Source of the DNA: Auanema rhodensis
Taxonomy: Eukaryota > Nematoda > Chromadorea > Rhabditida > Rhabditidae
Direction of reading: 5' to 3'
NCBI GenBank assembly: GCA_964057225.1
Contig: OZ059899.1
Span: forward strand, 8,618,001 to 8,682,000
DNA length: 64,000 nt
Position 1 is the first letter of the stretch. Every line of letters starts with the position of its first letter. Under the pieces are notes generated by a model. It was not told the DNA's origin. It did not search any database and saw only the letters and a list, made by a program, of their open reading frames with translations. A program made the position numbers and the translations under genes. This document shows positions 11,480 through 23,927 of the stretch, piece by piece.

Positions 11480-12947
11480 ATGGGAGCATATGTATCAGTT
11501 GTCACTTGTACCACAGGAGGACAGATGCAGTTAGTATTATAACTATATTGTTTATATCATTTATCATTTATAATTTATAAATTTTGTTTCATTTTTCTGA
11601 ATTATTTTAGAAGACCCACTGTTTTACCAGCTGATGCAACACGCATTATGGATATATTACCACCATTTGTTATGTCTGATGTACATAAGTTATCTTTGAC
11701 TGTAAGTTTTTATATTATTATTTATTTACATATACATATAGATAGCTATTTCAATTAACTATATAACTTTTGAATGATAATTATTTTGTTTTTTAGAAAC
11801 ATTTTCATTCTACAATGTTGAAGCAAAAACCTGATATTTTTCATCGAACTATGTTACAATGTATTGTAAGCTCACCAAAAATTAATGAAATAATAGCATG
11901 TCAAAAGTATTGTTTCCGTGACTTATCAAAGTGGCCAAAGCTTGACCGTTTAAGGTTTGTTTTTTTTTTCAAAATTTGACCAAAAAATGTTATCACCAAA
12001 TTAACAATCATTGAAACCTGATTGAAGTGCTATTATGACTGGAAAAGTTGAAACAAAGTACAAAAGTAAAAGCTTTAGCAGTTTCTACTGCTCAATGAAA
12101 TCTTTTAAAATAGAAAACAATTAAAAAAACCAATTTTTCTAATTGTCACCAAAGTTTAAACATTTTTTTTGAAAATTTGAGCATTTCTCTTACCAATGTG
12201 TATTTAATGAGATATTTCTTCGAAACCTATAACTGAAATTCGCTAATTTCATATCAATTTTTATATTTTGAAAATCAAAAGATCATTATGACATATAATA
12301 TATAATTTATCAAAATTGAACTGAAATAACTTCATTTTTGTTATTTTTGTATATAATTTCGTATATTATATTATGATCTCAGCTTTTTTATCCATTTTCT
12401 GTCATTGTACTAGAAATTAAGCAAAATGACAATTTTTCTATGATAATTAAGATTCAATATATATATATATATACATATGTTATAAATATTTCTTAATAAT
12501 TCTTTTTTTTTCAGTCAGGGCCAAATAAATTTTTTTGATGCTTTGATATTTCTAAAGCATTTAGAGCCTGAAGCAGTTACAGAGTCTGTTTATACGCTTG
12601 GTATGTTGATAATATTGCAAAGCATTAATACAAAATTATTCTAATTTCAGGTGTTATTCATTATAATTATGCTCGATATGGTATGAAACCTCATTTTCTT
12701 GATCTTTGGCAACAGCAATTAACAAATGTAAGTATAACAATTAATATTGTAATAAATTATTTTTTCTTTTAAGAATTTGACAAAATTAAAATTTGAAGAT
12801 GAAAATGAAAAAACTATTTATTTACAAGCATTTACACTCATGAACAAATATATTGTTGATGTAATGAACATAGCATATGCTAAATCTCAACAAGATGCTG
12901 CACGATGTGAACGAAAATCAGATCGACCTAGAAAGAAAGGAGAATAA
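11480..12947 (+). CDS. Globin-domain protein with predicted N-terminal acylation
   Basis: Six exons: 11480-11529, 11611-11701, 11797-11954, 12515-12600, 12651-12727 and 12774-12947. The protein is about 210 residues and begins MGAYVSVVTC. Gly2 and Ser6 fit an N-myristoylation signal and Cys10 could be palmitoylated, so attachment to the inner face of a membrane is likely. The core has globin helices, including the diagnostic F-helix/FG segment LGVIHYNYARYGMKPHF, where the His would be the proximal haem ligand (F8), and a G-helix beginning FLDLWQQQL. The C-terminus is basic (RKSDRPRKKGE). Nematodes carry many such neuronal globins with N-terminal extensions, and some, such as C. elegans GLB-26, are reported as acylated. 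The distal residue cannot be assigned confidently by eye. The 560 bp intron after exon 3 is long for this window. Confidence 0.82.
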
Positions 12948-13395
12948 ATAATTAATTTAATGAATGTGTGTTTCAATTGTTCAGGAATTTGATTATTCGT
13001 ATAAATAAATTATTTCATATACTATATAGTTGTATTAATATATAAATACATATTTAATATGTTTTTAACACACGGAAATACTTTGAAAGTGAAAGAAAAA
13101 TCATTTAAAACGTAATCAATTACATAAGTTTTTGAACAAAATTGATACAATCATTGATGATGTGGCCTGATAACCTAAATTGTCCCCAGAATCTAGGACA
13201 AGGACGTTGTTCCTTGAAGAGATAGTTCCAGTAGTCATCTATATCGTCACTCGTTCATTAGGTTCTTGTCAAGCCTGGATCACTTCTTTTCAATATTCTT
13301 TGAACATTTCTTAGTTTATATTCATTTTATTGAAATGATTTATCAATTGTATTAAAACAAACTATAGAAATATTAATATATTTAACTATAACTAT
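12948..13395. promoter_or_regulatory. Intergenic region upstream of the collagen gene
   Basis: 448 bp between two same-strand genes. It contains a somewhat GC-richer block at about 13160-13300 just upstream of the AT-rich leader, the likeliest place for collagen promoter elements. No specific box was recognised. Confidence 0.35.
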
Positions 13396-14493
13396 ATGAA
13401 TATGTTTAAGGAAATGGACAAAACGTCCTCCTCGTTCAATCCAGCATGGATTTCAACAGGTGTTTCGTTGTTCTGTATTCTTACTGTGGCAGTTGTACTT
13501 CCGTCTTTGTATATACAACTTGATTCTGCTCAATCTCGCTTACAAACACGTATGGATGCTTTTAAGGTTCATATAAACGAAAACTTAAAAGAAATAACCA
13601 TGTTATCATAATTTTAGTTTACTGCTCGTAATATCTGGAAAGATGTTGTATTGGTTAAAAGCAATGGACGTATTCGTCGTCAAAGCTACGGAAATTCATA
13701 TGATGCTCAAGGCGATAACCAACAGTGTACTTCATGTGTTCAGCTACAATGTCCTCCTGGCCCACCAGGTCCTCCAGGAGTAAATGGTGAGCCAGGAATG
13801 GATGGATCTTCCGGAAGACCAGGTATTGTATTTTAATTGTTTGCATTTTCCGATAATCTTACAATAATGTTCAAAACGTTTTTTATTTAAAATGTTTTAG
13901 GAAAGCCTGGTTTGGACGGTCTTGACATTCCACTTGATCCAGAACCGTCATTCCCATGCGTTATCTGTCCAGCTGGACCACCAGGAAATCGCGGATCTCA
14001 AGGAGAAACTGGACGACCTGGTATTCCAGGAGAACCTGGACATCCTGGTCTTCCAGGACGACCAGGAAAACCAGGTCGCGTTGGAGATGCCGGAGAACAA
14101 GGACAACCAGGAGAGCCTGGAGAGCCAGGAATCAAGGGACCACCAGGAGATGATTCTATTGGAGGCATCGGTATCAAGGGACCTCCTGGACCACCAGGAC
14201 CACGTGGACCAAAGGGACCACCAGGAGCCAATGGAATGCCATCTCAAAACCCAGGCCCACAAGGACAAATTGGAGAAACCGGACCACCAGGTCCACCAGG
14301 ACCACGTGGAGAGCCTGGACCACCAGGCCCATTCGGTCCTCCAGGAGATTCCGGAGAGCCAGGAGGCCATTGTCCATCATCTTGCGGAGTTCAAGAAATT
14401 GTTGCTCCAAGTGTGAACGACTTAGACACTCATCAAGATTATCCACAACAACAACAACAACGTCCAGGATATGGAGGTGGATACGGAAAGTAA
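13396..14493 (+). CDS. Cuticle collagen
   Basis: Three exons (13396-13566, about 13617-13822, about 13901-14493) encode a protein of about 320 residues with standard nematode cuticle collagen architecture. An N-terminal cytosolic segment and hydrophobic anchor ([19 protein letters not shown]) are followed by a pre-collagenous domain with a proprotein-convertase site RIRRQ, a cysteine pair CTSCVQLQC, and a short Gly-X-Y block. A cysteine-containing interruption ([11 protein letters not shown]) comes next, then the main Gly-X-Y domain with one break near DDSIGGIG and the terminal cysteine pair HCPSSC. The tail is rich in Gln, Gly and Tyr ([15 protein letters not shown]). Collagens of this class trimerise in the ER, are cleaved at the RxxR site and are cross-linked into cuticle. 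Codon use is strongly biased to GGA and CCA, unlike neighbouring genes, as expected for very high expression. I cannot say which of the many paralogues (col, dpy, sqt or rol) this is. Confidence 0.95.
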
Positions 14494-15473
14494 TTGTTCG
14501 TATTTCGTGTCGCATGATTGATAAATATTTTTTCCATGTTCTGTGTTTTGTCCAGATATGAAGACAAAAATGGATGAGGTTTATTCTAAGTGCATAGCAA
14601 ACTAGAAAATGTATGATGATCACAGATTGATAATGAAACATCAATAGTTTATAATTATTTTTGTGCAATTTTGCATGTTGCAATGAAAAAGCATCATTCG
14701 AAGAACAATTTTTTACTTTTCGTATTTGTTATTTATTTTTATCTTTTTTTTGGTTTATTTATAAAAAATATATAATTTATATATATCATATCTACAAAAA
14801 AATATAATTTTTGTTCGTTTTCAATTTTATTTCTAGATTCAAATATAAATATTTTTTATAGAACAGAAGTCATGATGTCATATTAGTGGGACAAAACTAT
14901 TAACGATGATCGAACACATTTATTGAATTTATACTATAAAATTTTTTTTAAAATAGATATGGCTTCTCATCGGACACTTCAAAGCAAATATATATGTGTT
15001 ATCATGATCATAATTACTTATTCGGAAGGCTGAAAATGGTCTTTCATAAGGTATATGACATAAAATTTGTATGTTTTATGTTTTCCTTTGATTCTTGATG
15101 ATATGCTGATCAACCAAACTCAGTAATTTCGAGTATTTAATTTGGAGCTACGTCCTTTTGTCTACGCTTTGAAATACTATTTGAATATCTGGATTTGTTT
15201 TTATCAACTTTTCATATACATTCATATAGTTAAATTTATACATATAGTATAATGTATCTATGTATATACTATAACATATGACTGAGAAGTTTTATAATTT
15301 TGTATAATCCCACGTGAATTACGTGAAATAATCAGTAGCAGGCTACTTATTATTAAAAATGAATTATGACTGAACGGTTGCTGTTTTTCTTTTTGTATCT
15401 TTAAAATATTCTCAAATTGCAATCCGTTTACTATTCTCTTTATTTTTTTCTGTCTGCTGCATGCTGTCTTCAA

Positions 15474-15476
<3 letters not shown>

Positions 15477-15510
<34 letters not shown>
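15477..15510. repeat. CT/GA dinucleotide microsatellite
   Basis: An uninterrupted run of about 17 TC units downstream of the collagen gene, followed shortly by a small ATCT tract. Confidence 0.9.
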
Positions 15511-15513
<3 letters not shown>

Positions 15514-16557
15514 TTCTTGTACTCTATCTATCTATCTTTTTCCGGATACTATCAGTCAGGTAGTTCTATGGCTCATCTGATGATAAGACATAAAGCTGCT
15601 GCTGTTACTGAGAGAACACAAGAGATGGTTGGTAGCATCCATCGCCTTCTTAACTAAATGTTTTCTTAAGATAAGAAGCTTTAGATCATATAAGGCTGGT
15701 GGGAGCCTATATTGGCCGATTATGATAGCAACTGAGCTGATAATCATTCATCAGAACTAGTGAATGACAGCTAGATAGTAAGGTAATGAATGAGAGAAAG
15801 AGGCACAGCAAGCATTATCTAGGAATGTGGGTGGCACGAAGGTTATAACCAGTACGAGTGAAGGTATGAAAGCTCAGTAAACTTATAAAAGCATTCAACT
15901 TGAATACTTAGACTACTAATTATACAATATCTTCATTATATATCTAAAGTATAAAAAAATAAAATAAATATGACTTTACAATACAAAGAATAAATATTGG
16001 AAAAACATATTATATAATTTATACTAATAAGTTGATAGCATAATTAACATAATATTATCAATAACTGAATAAATAAATGACATTTTACTTGTTCATGACC
16101 CTTTATAATCCTTTTTTCAAATATTTCCAACTATCTTGCATCAAATTGATATTGTAATACGGTTATCAATCCTCAGCAGCAGATGATGCTCCTCCTGCAC
16201 ACGCATTTTTCTGTTTCAGCCTTACCTTCTATCGTAAACGTTGCTAGATAGTTATTGAGAATAAGAGAGAGAAAGAGATTGAGAGATGGAAAGAGATAGA
16301 GCAAAAGACCAAAAAAGAATTTTTTTCCTTTAGTAATTGGATCGTAAAATTATTTTTTCTTTCTTTCATTGACTCAGATAGTCTAATTGTAATCACTTGA
16401 TAGAAAAGCTAAAGAAAATTTGAAAAAATGAGGAACATTGTTGACAATTCTTTCATTTCCTTGTTTTGCAACATTCACGTTTACCTAATAAATTCTGCTT
16501 TTTTACTGTCTCATTCTCATTCTATACATCCTAATTTCTGTGTTTTCTTTAATAGTT

Positions 16558-16575
16558 CGCACACACACACACACA
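16558..16575. repeat. CA dinucleotide repeat
   Basis: A run of about nine CA units in the large intergenic region. Confidence 0.8.
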
Positions 16576-19167
16576 TACATATACAGCCAGCTATACAAAA
16601 AATAAACGGTATTTTATGTCATATAGTTAGTTGATTAGCTGTCAGCTACTGATCATAAGATTCTTTGTCTAATATTATTTTTATCATCTTCTATATAATT
16701 AGGAAATACATATAAGGTATGCCCTTCTTCCCAAAAATTTATTAACTTTGACTCGAATAACTTGAACTTTTCTATCATGTGATTACTGACTTAAGAATTT
16801 TAAAACTCCTGATCGTGTACAAGTCAATAATGTGTGCGTCTGATTCTTATATTCAATCAATTGTTTTCTTAATCCAAGAAATAAAAAATTCCAACGCCCA
16901 TATTCAAAGATGTTTCAACATACATGTGTTTTCACCTTATTTTCATATTTCCTTGTATATATAATCATCTTTTTTTTATTATTTTTGATACACTTCATAC
17001 AGCTCAAGTTCACATGTGATGGTAAAGAAATTAAATTTAATGGCAGCTCCCTGTTGTCTATAAAACTACCGTTTTGATCAAATCTTACATGTTTATTCTT
17101 CAAAATTCCATTCAATTTTTTTGTGAGAAACTAATGAGCTTTCAGTAATTTCTTTTTCATCATTGAGTATTTTTTCATAACATAATGATGATTGCATATC
17201 AAAATTGATTGAATACTTTTAGCAATTTTATTAACTTCTTATCATCGGTTCTTTTTTATATATTTTTATTTTTTACTTCATTATACATCTTTTATGGACA
17301 TGATTGTGTTATTTTTGTTAGTTAATAAGCCGACAAAATAGAATTGCGTCAGATACAGTTGTAAAAGTTAAAAGAGAGATCATGAATAAATTTATTTCAT
17401 CTCATTATCACCAAACTAACACTTGATTCATTGAGCTTTTTATATCTGTTAAATATTGGTAAACAACATATGATAACGTATTCAAAGCAACATTTGTTTT
17501 TTGGAGAAATAACATTGATTCTCTCATCTGTTCATAGTTTTTTTTTCATTCCTAATTTTCTATTGAAACAATCTTTTCTTAGAAAGCAGAAAACTATTCT
17601 TTTTTATTTTGCAAGCTTGGAGTTATATACATATCTACTTCTTCATTTAACTTACTTTAACACACAATTAAATTCTTTTTTTCATATATTTAGTGAATTT
17701 CATTATTACAAATTTGTTTTTAAACTTTAATTTATACTTAATTCTTTTTATTTTTAATTTATTTATAATATTCTCTTTTTTCATTCTTTTATTATTTTGA
17801 CCGTTTTTAAATATATTTCTACTATTATGCTATCTATCTATTGTTATTATTTCATAAATACATCTACATACATACTTGGGAGCGATTCTCAATCTCAAAA
17901 TCAAAATCGTTGAGTTATCGAAAGCTCATTAATAATAATTATCGCAATTGATTGATTGAGTTTCTTAATGTATTTTTGTAAGAAAACTCTTCAAAGTCTG
18001 AATATTCTAGACTTTCGTTTCTTTCATGCATTCTAGTTCTTCATATTCTTCAAAATTTGAAAGAAAGGTAGTTTTTGATATTTTTTGGTAACAATCAAAG
18101 TCTCATAAAAATTCCTATCTTACTGAAAAAACCCATGTTTTTTAAAGTTGAAGGATAATTTAATTATTGATAATTGAGTCCAAGTATAATACCTAGTCTT
18201 ACTATATGATCTTCAAAATCCAAAACAAATCTTTATTTTCTATATTAAATATAATTATTAAACTTAAACATTTTACTTTTAAGAAATAAAATATAAAACT
18301 AATATATATTCTCTGAAAAAGGTTTTATAATTAATTTTTAAGACTAGTAGTATAAACTTAAATTAATTTATAATATTGGTCCATAATCTTCAGTTTAGAT
18401 ATTAATGTTTTAAAATATATTTCTTGATACAAAACTATCTATAACTATTTGCTAAGATTATAACAACTTAGTCGGCTGCTGAGGTCATCTGAAGATTACG
18501 GTTCCGTCTTTTTGGCAGATTATCTATCATGACTTATATACATATATACATGAACAAACAGACAGCTTGTAGACAGGCCAAGTTTGGTATATCGGCATGG
18601 AAGAAAAGAAATAAATCTTTCCTTATATTATATAATTTCTTTTAGGATCATGTATCAAAATATCATTTCATTTTTAATTTTACTTTGTTTTTTTGTGTAA
18701 GATATCAAGTTACAACTTTTTTTAAACACCGACATGTTTCAAAGTCTAATGTCGGATTATATCAGATAATCCGTGATGCCTGATGTAAAAGAGATGGAAT
18801 ATTGAAAATATGTGTTTATGTTAGAATAATATAATATTTATTTTCGAGTTTTAAATTATAATAAACTACTTTTGATCAAAATATAAAAATAAGGAAATTT
18901 TCTTATTAATTATAATTTATTTATCTTTTTCGTTCAAAAATTTGATAATCTGGACAAAACATATTCGTCTCGTTTGAATGTCCCTAATCAGCTTGTATGA
19001 TAAAGTTGCTCACAAACTTGTGATTGTTTCTCTACTCTTCTCATCATGCTTGAGATTGCTCTTCTTTCTCGCTCTTGTTCTGAACTGGTGCGAAGAGAGT
19101 TCTCTCATAATACACGTTTTCCTATTACGGTTAAAGACAAGAAGAATTAAGAGGAACAAATCATATG

Positions 19168-19246
19168 ATAGAGAGAGAGAGCGATAGAGAGAGATAGATA
19201 GATAGATAAAGAGAGAGAGAGAGAGAGAGGGGAGAGAGAGAGAGAA
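19168..19246. repeat. Compound GA/GATA microsatellite
   Basis: Purine-only tract of GA units interrupted by several GATA units (about 19194-19208) and a short G run. Confidence 0.9.
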
Positions 19247-21421
19247 AGTAGTGAAGGCAAGACGAATAAAGAAAGCTGACAGATCATGGATAGATTACCG
19301 TACTATTAGCACAATTACTAATCCTTTACAAAGACCTTGGGTCATCATCACAACATTTTATGCTGTTAATAGCAAATAGCACAAGAGGCATCAATAAGAA
19401 GAAAAAAGATAATTTGAATATATGTGTTATGATCTTTATGTGTATTTTGAATTATTTATTTACCATCTGTAGATAGTTCTGAAACATATTATTTTTGATA
19501 AAAAATGAGAATCAACTTATAAATATCATGAATTCTTTACTCAAATACCATATTAGAAATTGTAAAATATATAGATACTATTACCTTTGTTGTATAGTTA
19601 GAGAAGTTAAATGTAATTTAGTATTATATATTTCCGCTTTCTAGCTGATAGAATTGCATAGATGATTCAGAAAAGAAAAAAAAAACTGTTTCATATGTCG
19701 TAATCTCAGAGATGTCGACTATTCCATCTATGAATCCATTCTAGGCTACCAGCTGATTGCTGAAAAGCCGACAATCCTATTCATTCAATACCTCTTTTGT
19801 ATACAATAATGTAATCAATCTCTAAATATGACGTCATCTTGATGTCGTTTATATGATTGCCGGTAAATTCTACAATAACAAGTATCAACAGCATATCATC
19901 CGTTAGCACTTTTTTTCATCGTCTTCGAATGTTGGACCAGCCGGAAATAACCGTTATGGATGAGATACATGAAAAACGAGTGATATTTCCCCTTTGATAC
20001 AACTTCCTCCCTTTATTCATATTCAGAATTCAATTCATTGTGGCTGAAAAGGTCATAAAAGGTGTCTAATCTGCGCTTGTAGGCACATAAGCAGACCAAT
20101 GATATCGGTATGTTAGGTTGCAAATCTTTCATGTTGCCGACGAACATGTACTTTTGATGCGAACAGTTATATTATTTATTTGGTAATATGTTTAAAGCAT
20201 TGATATTGTGCTTCTTATTCACATATCCATTAGTATTGCTTATGAATACTACCGTACCATCATATTCGGTTTTCTCTGAATTCATAATCTTAGGCAAAAA
20301 CTGCAAAAAGTCGCTTTCACGAGAAGCAACTTTCTTTTTGTTTTCTTGATATAGTCTATCTTTTTTCTTGAATCGTGCACTTCTAATCCATATACGGCCA
20401 TGATTTGATGGGGGTTTTTGTGATTTAAAACTCCCCCTTCCCGATATTACGGTAAAACAACCTAAGCATTTCTATTGGCTTTCTATTTTCACCGAAGAAT
20501 CCGGTTTTTCATAGACGTTTCTTCTACTTCTTCTCCGCTTGCTCATCCCTCACTCAATTCTCTGTCTTGTTCCCTTGGTGGGTGTTGTTTCCATAATATA
20601 GAGGTACAGCCGGCTTTTCTCGATCTTAAACTGGCCAAATATGGTTAGAGACAGCCTCACACACATGCACATACACAGAATTCATATGACAGATACGACA
20701 ATAAGCATTTATACGTCGCATCTTCTTTGGTCTTCATTGCATCTTTGCTTGATTCTGACTCATACCAAGTTGTCTGTCATGATACTTTGGCGGGGTGATA
20801 TCTTGACATCGGCACATGCCCTCTCTTTTACTTAGCAGAAGAAGATTCCTACACCAACGATAAAACGGGAAAGAGATTATGACGTTTTAGTAAGCAAATA
20901 CAGTAAGATAGGTGAGCTAAAATCATTGTGCTCATAAAGAGATAGAGCCCACAAAACGAGAGAAGCAGAGAAGCTTAGCACGAGCCATCTCCCTATTAAA
21001 CGACAACATTTTTCTGATCATGCCGACAGAGAAATTCTCTTATATGGCGCTAGCGAATACCTTCATGACAGTTTGGCGGAAATAATCAAAACCTATTTGG
21101 GTAAACAAGCTTCACGCTTAGACTTCTGAGGCCGTCAGGCTTTAACCTGAGTCATTTCATGCTCAGATCTGATACATCTTGCCGACGAAACGTGCGCTAA
21201 ATTTGCGTGAAAGATAAATCAAGATAAGAGAAAAGCTGCTACTGAACCATAACTGATCCGACTGAATTAGTTTTTTAACCGTTAGAATAATTGAGATCAT
21301 GGGAAGATTACCATGTACGTATTTCTTTTCAGATAGAATAAGCAAAACTGAACGTTTACATATGATTTTAAATCTCTTAACTCCATTCTTCCTCTTTATT
21401 GACAGCAGAAAGAGAAATAAA

Positions 21422-21423
<2 letters not shown>

Positions 21424-21456
<33 letters not shown>
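21424..21456. repeat. GA dinucleotide microsatellite
   Basis: About 16 uninterrupted AG units inside the gene desert. Confidence 0.9.
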
Positions 21457-21458
<2 letters not shown>

Positions 21459-23896
21459 CGAAAAAGAGAATGATGAGTAGTTATAGCCAATCTATCTATA
21501 TGTTTCTTCTATTTTACAGTCTATCAACGGTGAATACGGTAATTTTACAATTTTGAATGATTTCTGTTCGAATTATCTAACGGTAAACCATTAAAATTAA
21601 AATTTCAAGGCAATATTTCTGTTTCAAAAACTTTATTACCAAATTCAAATTATCTTTAACAACTTTAATAAGGAGTTATATACATATACTATGTTAATTG
21701 ATTATACAATATCTTTTACTTCTTTTACTTTAACAACTTTTTAAATTTTTTTCTAAAAAAGATAATGGAAATACTAAAGAAAATTTGAAAAGTATATATA
21801 TATCTATACGTATATATGTATATAAATATGTCAAATTTGATTTTTCAATCTTTTAAAAGCCAATAAAAAAAATTTAAAACTATGAAATCAGCCTGAAAAC
21901 ATAAAATTCTACAAAACGTACACAAGTTGTCCAAAAAGATATGTACATCTACGTTCTTTTTGTTTTTTTTTTGAATCAAAGATATTAGAATTTTATAAAT
22001 ATTTATTAATTTATATGCACGAACCTCATCATCTTAGTTTTTTCTCTCTTAGCACGTTATTTCGTTTTTTCTTTTTCCTTTTTTGCTCAAAGGCGGTCAA
22101 TGTGTGTGAAGAGATACGGATATTTCTCAAATAGCAATTATTATATAAGGATTCTCTACATACGACTATATGATTCATCAGGTATGATCTTGATGGGAAC
22201 GACTACCTAGCTCAGCGTCACCTTAGTATTCTCTGAATCTCTTAGGGTCCTTATGCTGATTCATGTAGGTAGCCGGAAAACTTTGTCATGGAACCATGGG
22301 AGACCACTTGATGAACTTATTCATATGATTTGCTAAATTAAAAAGTTTTTGCAGTAATTTCGTTTTAAAATAAACAAACGAATCAATATTCTCATTTAAA
22401 AACAAAATAATTTAGAATGAATAACTCGAGCGTATTGCGTTATAACAGTAAACGAGGTTGACCTGAACACATGGGAGATAGCTGTATCTAGCTTTGATGA
22501 GAAGAATCCAAATATCTGCTCCTTCATAACCTTTTCTTTATTCAATTTTGATGGGAAGCAAAACCCATAAAAACAATTCATATTGATGACAAAATGCCGA
22601 GAAAAGCAGCCAGGTGACAAAAAAAAATCAGAAATTCTTTCTGAGAATTATACAATACAAAAGACAAATGATGATCAAGTTTTATGACTTTCAATGTATT
22701 TTACGTAACAATAGGATTAATTCCTGTTCATTCAAAAATATTAAAATAACAGAAAATCATTTGATTTTTATCCTTATTAAACATAAAATTACAACTTTAC
22801 CTTATACCCAAATGGTTTTAAAACTATTTTTTTGAATCCAACAAAACTTTAAAAATTTGTTTTTGTATGAGTTATGAATAGCTTGCTCAATTAATTCTTA
22901 AGTCATCTCTCCCATTCAGATTGAACGATTTGACAATTATTCAGAACATTTGTTCAATTTTTAATATTTCTTCGTAACTTTTTCAAATACTCGTTTAAGG
23001 AAGAAGCTATGTGTAATCATGCTTCTTATCAGGCTTGTTTCGTCGTTCCTACATTTCGTGTCATCGCCTTTGCGCTGCTTTAATCTGGATAGTCTTCTCC
23101 TTATTTGAACTTATTCTTTCCTTCTCTCAATTCTCTTTCAGTTTTTAACATACTGATTGCTCTATTCTTCTTATTCGTCTTCCTTCTATCGTTTCTTATC
23201 CTGACTCGCTGGTTAAATCGTGTTCGTTATGTGTATGTTCATGATGAACAGGACCCCCTCCCATCTCACCTCTATCACAAGTTCAATCACGATGGTAAAG
23301 CAATCTTAAATACTTCGGAAATACATCTGCCTATTCAAATAATTAAGTATTAAACATCTCAGCATCCGAATTATCAATTCGATATTCTTGCTTAGTGTCT
23401 CAAAAAGAAAATTGTTTTGTTCGAATTTTTCTTTCTTTCGTTTATATAAACAGATAAAAACAATATAAAAGGATTATAACCATAAGAAAATGGTTACTGA
23501 ACAAGAGCTTTGATTCAAAATTTCTATCATCTACTGTCAAATAGTATGAATGACTCAATAAGCCAAACAGAATAAAATTGGGACAAAGTGAATAAAGAGA
23601 AACAAACTTAACTATATTATAGATTGACTGACAAAGACTAAAAACGATTCAAGTTTTATCATAAAGTTCAACCTATATTCAACTATACAAATCTATTTCT
23701 TTTCTTTTATAACAAAACAATTGTAACATCAAAGATTTATCAGTTAGTTAATGGTGACATTTACATTTTTACTTTTTAATATTGTTAATATTCTTCTCTT
23801 TTTCATATATTTTTAATATTTTTGATATCGATATATACTTATTCTTTTCATATTATAATCTTTTTTTTTCTTTTCATTAGACCCTTTCATATACCA

Positions 23897-23927
23897 ACCA
23901 ACCAACCAACCAATCAAACAAACCAAC
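23897..23927. repeat. Degenerate CCAA tetranucleotide repeat
   Basis: Several units of CCAA/CAAA in a row (ACCAACCAACCAACCAATCA), a short tandem repeat in the gene desert. Confidence 0.7.

Noticed and set aside
13948-14683. Several antisense and out-of-frame open frames over the collagen gene, some Gly/Pro-rich
   Set aside because: Shadows of the Gly-X-Y repeat (GGA CCA codons read on the other strand or frame).
21285-21310. TGAGATCATGGG resembles the mir-58/bantam-family seed (TGAGATCA)
   Set aside because: No complementary arm within 100 bases on either side, so no miRNA hairpin; seed matches are common by chance.
23105-23353. 82-codon frame with a hydrophobic start, considered as a small membrane protein
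   Set aside because: Only the first half is hydrophobic, no recognisable family, no supporting splice sites or neighbours.
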